31,672 bases of DNA from CAYLHS01 sp964496205 (GTDB taxonomy: Bacteria; Actinomycetota; Acidimicrobiia; Spongiisociales; UBA4744): the NCBI GenBank assembly GCA_964496205.1, contig CAZBXV010000023.1:1-31672 (forward strand), in the 5' to 3' direction. Positions within the stretch are counted from its first letter, which is position 1. Each line of letters opens with the position of its first letter. The notes below the pieces were generated by a model that did not search any database, was not told the origin of the DNA, and saw nothing but the letters and a program-made list of their open reading frames with translations. The position numbers were made by a program, and so were the translations under genes. Shown piece after piece: positions 30,399 to 31,672 of this stretch.

Positions 30399-30404
30399 AG
30401 ACTA
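30399..30404 (-). promoter_or_regulatory. Candidate -10 element for the leaderless hydrolase gene
   Basis: TAGTCT on the minus strand ends 7 bases before the hydrolase ATG (30391). No ribosome-binding site is visible between them. No -35 match. Confidence 0.4.
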
Positions 30405-30472
30405 GGCCGGAGTTTGATTTCGTTCCCGGATCGGCTACAGTTCTCGCTCCCGGGCTTCGGCGCGGGTTGCGT

Positions 30473-30500
30473 CTGTCAGGCGCAAGTACTCTGGTACAAT
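30473..30500 (+). promoter_or_regulatory. rRNA operon promoter
   Basis: A near-consensus -10 TACAAT (30495-30500) lies 16 bases after CTGTCA (30473-30478), a 4/6 match to TTGACA. Initiation near 30507 would give a leader of about 200 bases before 16S rRNA. The sequence immediately upstream is not notably A/T-rich, so there is no obvious UP element. Confidence 0.65.
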
Positions 30501-30702
30501 GAGCAGTCCGGGCCACCGTGCCTGGGCGTTCCGGGCTCCTTGACAACTAAACAGTGTGCCATAAGAAAGTCAGCAATCCATCCCGGCGGTTCGCCGCAGG
30601 GGATGGACGTACTCCAGTGCGTCTCGGGATGTCAAGCCCGAGGCGAGTGGAGCAATCTCTCTGACAGTGTCTGGGCAGCCCTTCGGGGAGGTCCGTAACT
30701 GT
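30501..30702 (+). other. Pre-16S leader with processing-type hairpins
   Basis: The gene-free stretch from the hydrolase to 16S rRNA (30392-30702) holds the rRNA promoter, the boxA element and two clear hairpins. CCATCCC (30578-30584) pairs with GGGATGG (30600-30606), enclosing GCGG-TTCG-CCGC (30586-30597). CTCGGG (30623-30628) pairs with CCCGAG (30637-30642). These are probably part of the RNase III or maturation structure of the precursor; the matching downstream strand is outside the window. No ORF with support is present. Confidence 0.55.
30537..30561 (+). promoter_or_regulatory. boxA-like antitermination element in the rRNA leader
   Basis: The sequence around CTTGACAACTAAACAGTG closely resembles boxA elements of Gram-positive rRNA leaders and spacers (typically CTTTGAAAACTAAACA or, in actinobacteria, TTGAGAACTCAA...GTGTG). 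It is the expected NusB/NusE binding site. Identification is by recall of the pattern. Confidence 0.65.

Positions 30703-31672
<970 letters not shown>

Noticed and set aside
30540..30567. TTGACA (30540-30545) with TAAGAA as a second rRNA promoter
   Set aside because: The -10 match is poor and the TTGACA lies inside the boxA-like element, which better explains its conservation.

Overview
This GC-rich window reads as a chromosomal housekeeping segment from a deep-branching actinobacterium. The class Acidimicrobiia or a relative is my best guess, from the 16S fragment and gene set rather than from a database search. Support for Actinobacteria is an mIHF-type nucleoid protein next to gmk, a PriA-like protein lacking helicase motifs, leaderless TAnnnT promoters, and a gene order that joins blocks kept separately in mycobacteria. 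I see no insertion sequence, prophage gene, CRISPR array or tRNA.

Layout of the left half. Positions 1-2774 hold the end of aroC, then aroK, aroB, efp and nusB, nearly all overlapping by a few bases. A pyrimidine operon follows (2781-7182): a promoter, a PyrR-binding RNA hairpin, a probable 21-codon leader ORF and pyrR-pyrB-pyrC-pyrD-pyrF. Next come mihF-gmk-rpoZ-coaBC (7193-9476), metK-priA (9522-12397), def-fmt (12414-13807), rpe, and a response regulator with a GGDDF domain (to 15413).

Layout of the right half. An FMN riboswitch precedes ribD-ribE-ribBA-ribH (15440-18867). A strong promoter and a terminator-containing leader precede infC-rpmI-rplT-SpoU methyltransferase (18864-20876). Then come pheS-pheT-argF-mpg (20889-25727). 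A bifunctional penicillin-binding protein with two PASTA domains is on the minus strand (25852-28239), divergent from tyrS (28330-29508). An ABHD18-like hydrolase is on the minus strand (29492-30391). The window ends in an rRNA promoter and leader with a boxA-like element, and the first ~970 nt of 16S rRNA.

The genes serve translation (EF-P, IF3, L35, L20, PheRS, TyrRS, deformylase, formyltransferase, 16S rRNA), transcription (omega, NusB) and core biosynthesis (shikimate, UMP, riboflavin, CoA, SAM, arginine). No wholly new multi-gene system is evident. The points most worth a second look are regulatory or enzymological: the pyr leader, which combines a PyrR hairpin over a leader-ORF ribosome site, coupling to pyrR and an internal terminator-like hairpin; the infC attenuator and AUC start; apparent CUG starts for priA and the SpoU methyltransferase; a shared leaderless promoter pattern; a mapped Shine-Dalgarno switch behind the FMN riboswitch; and a tyrosyl-tRNA synthetase whose HIGH and KMSKS signatures are both altered.
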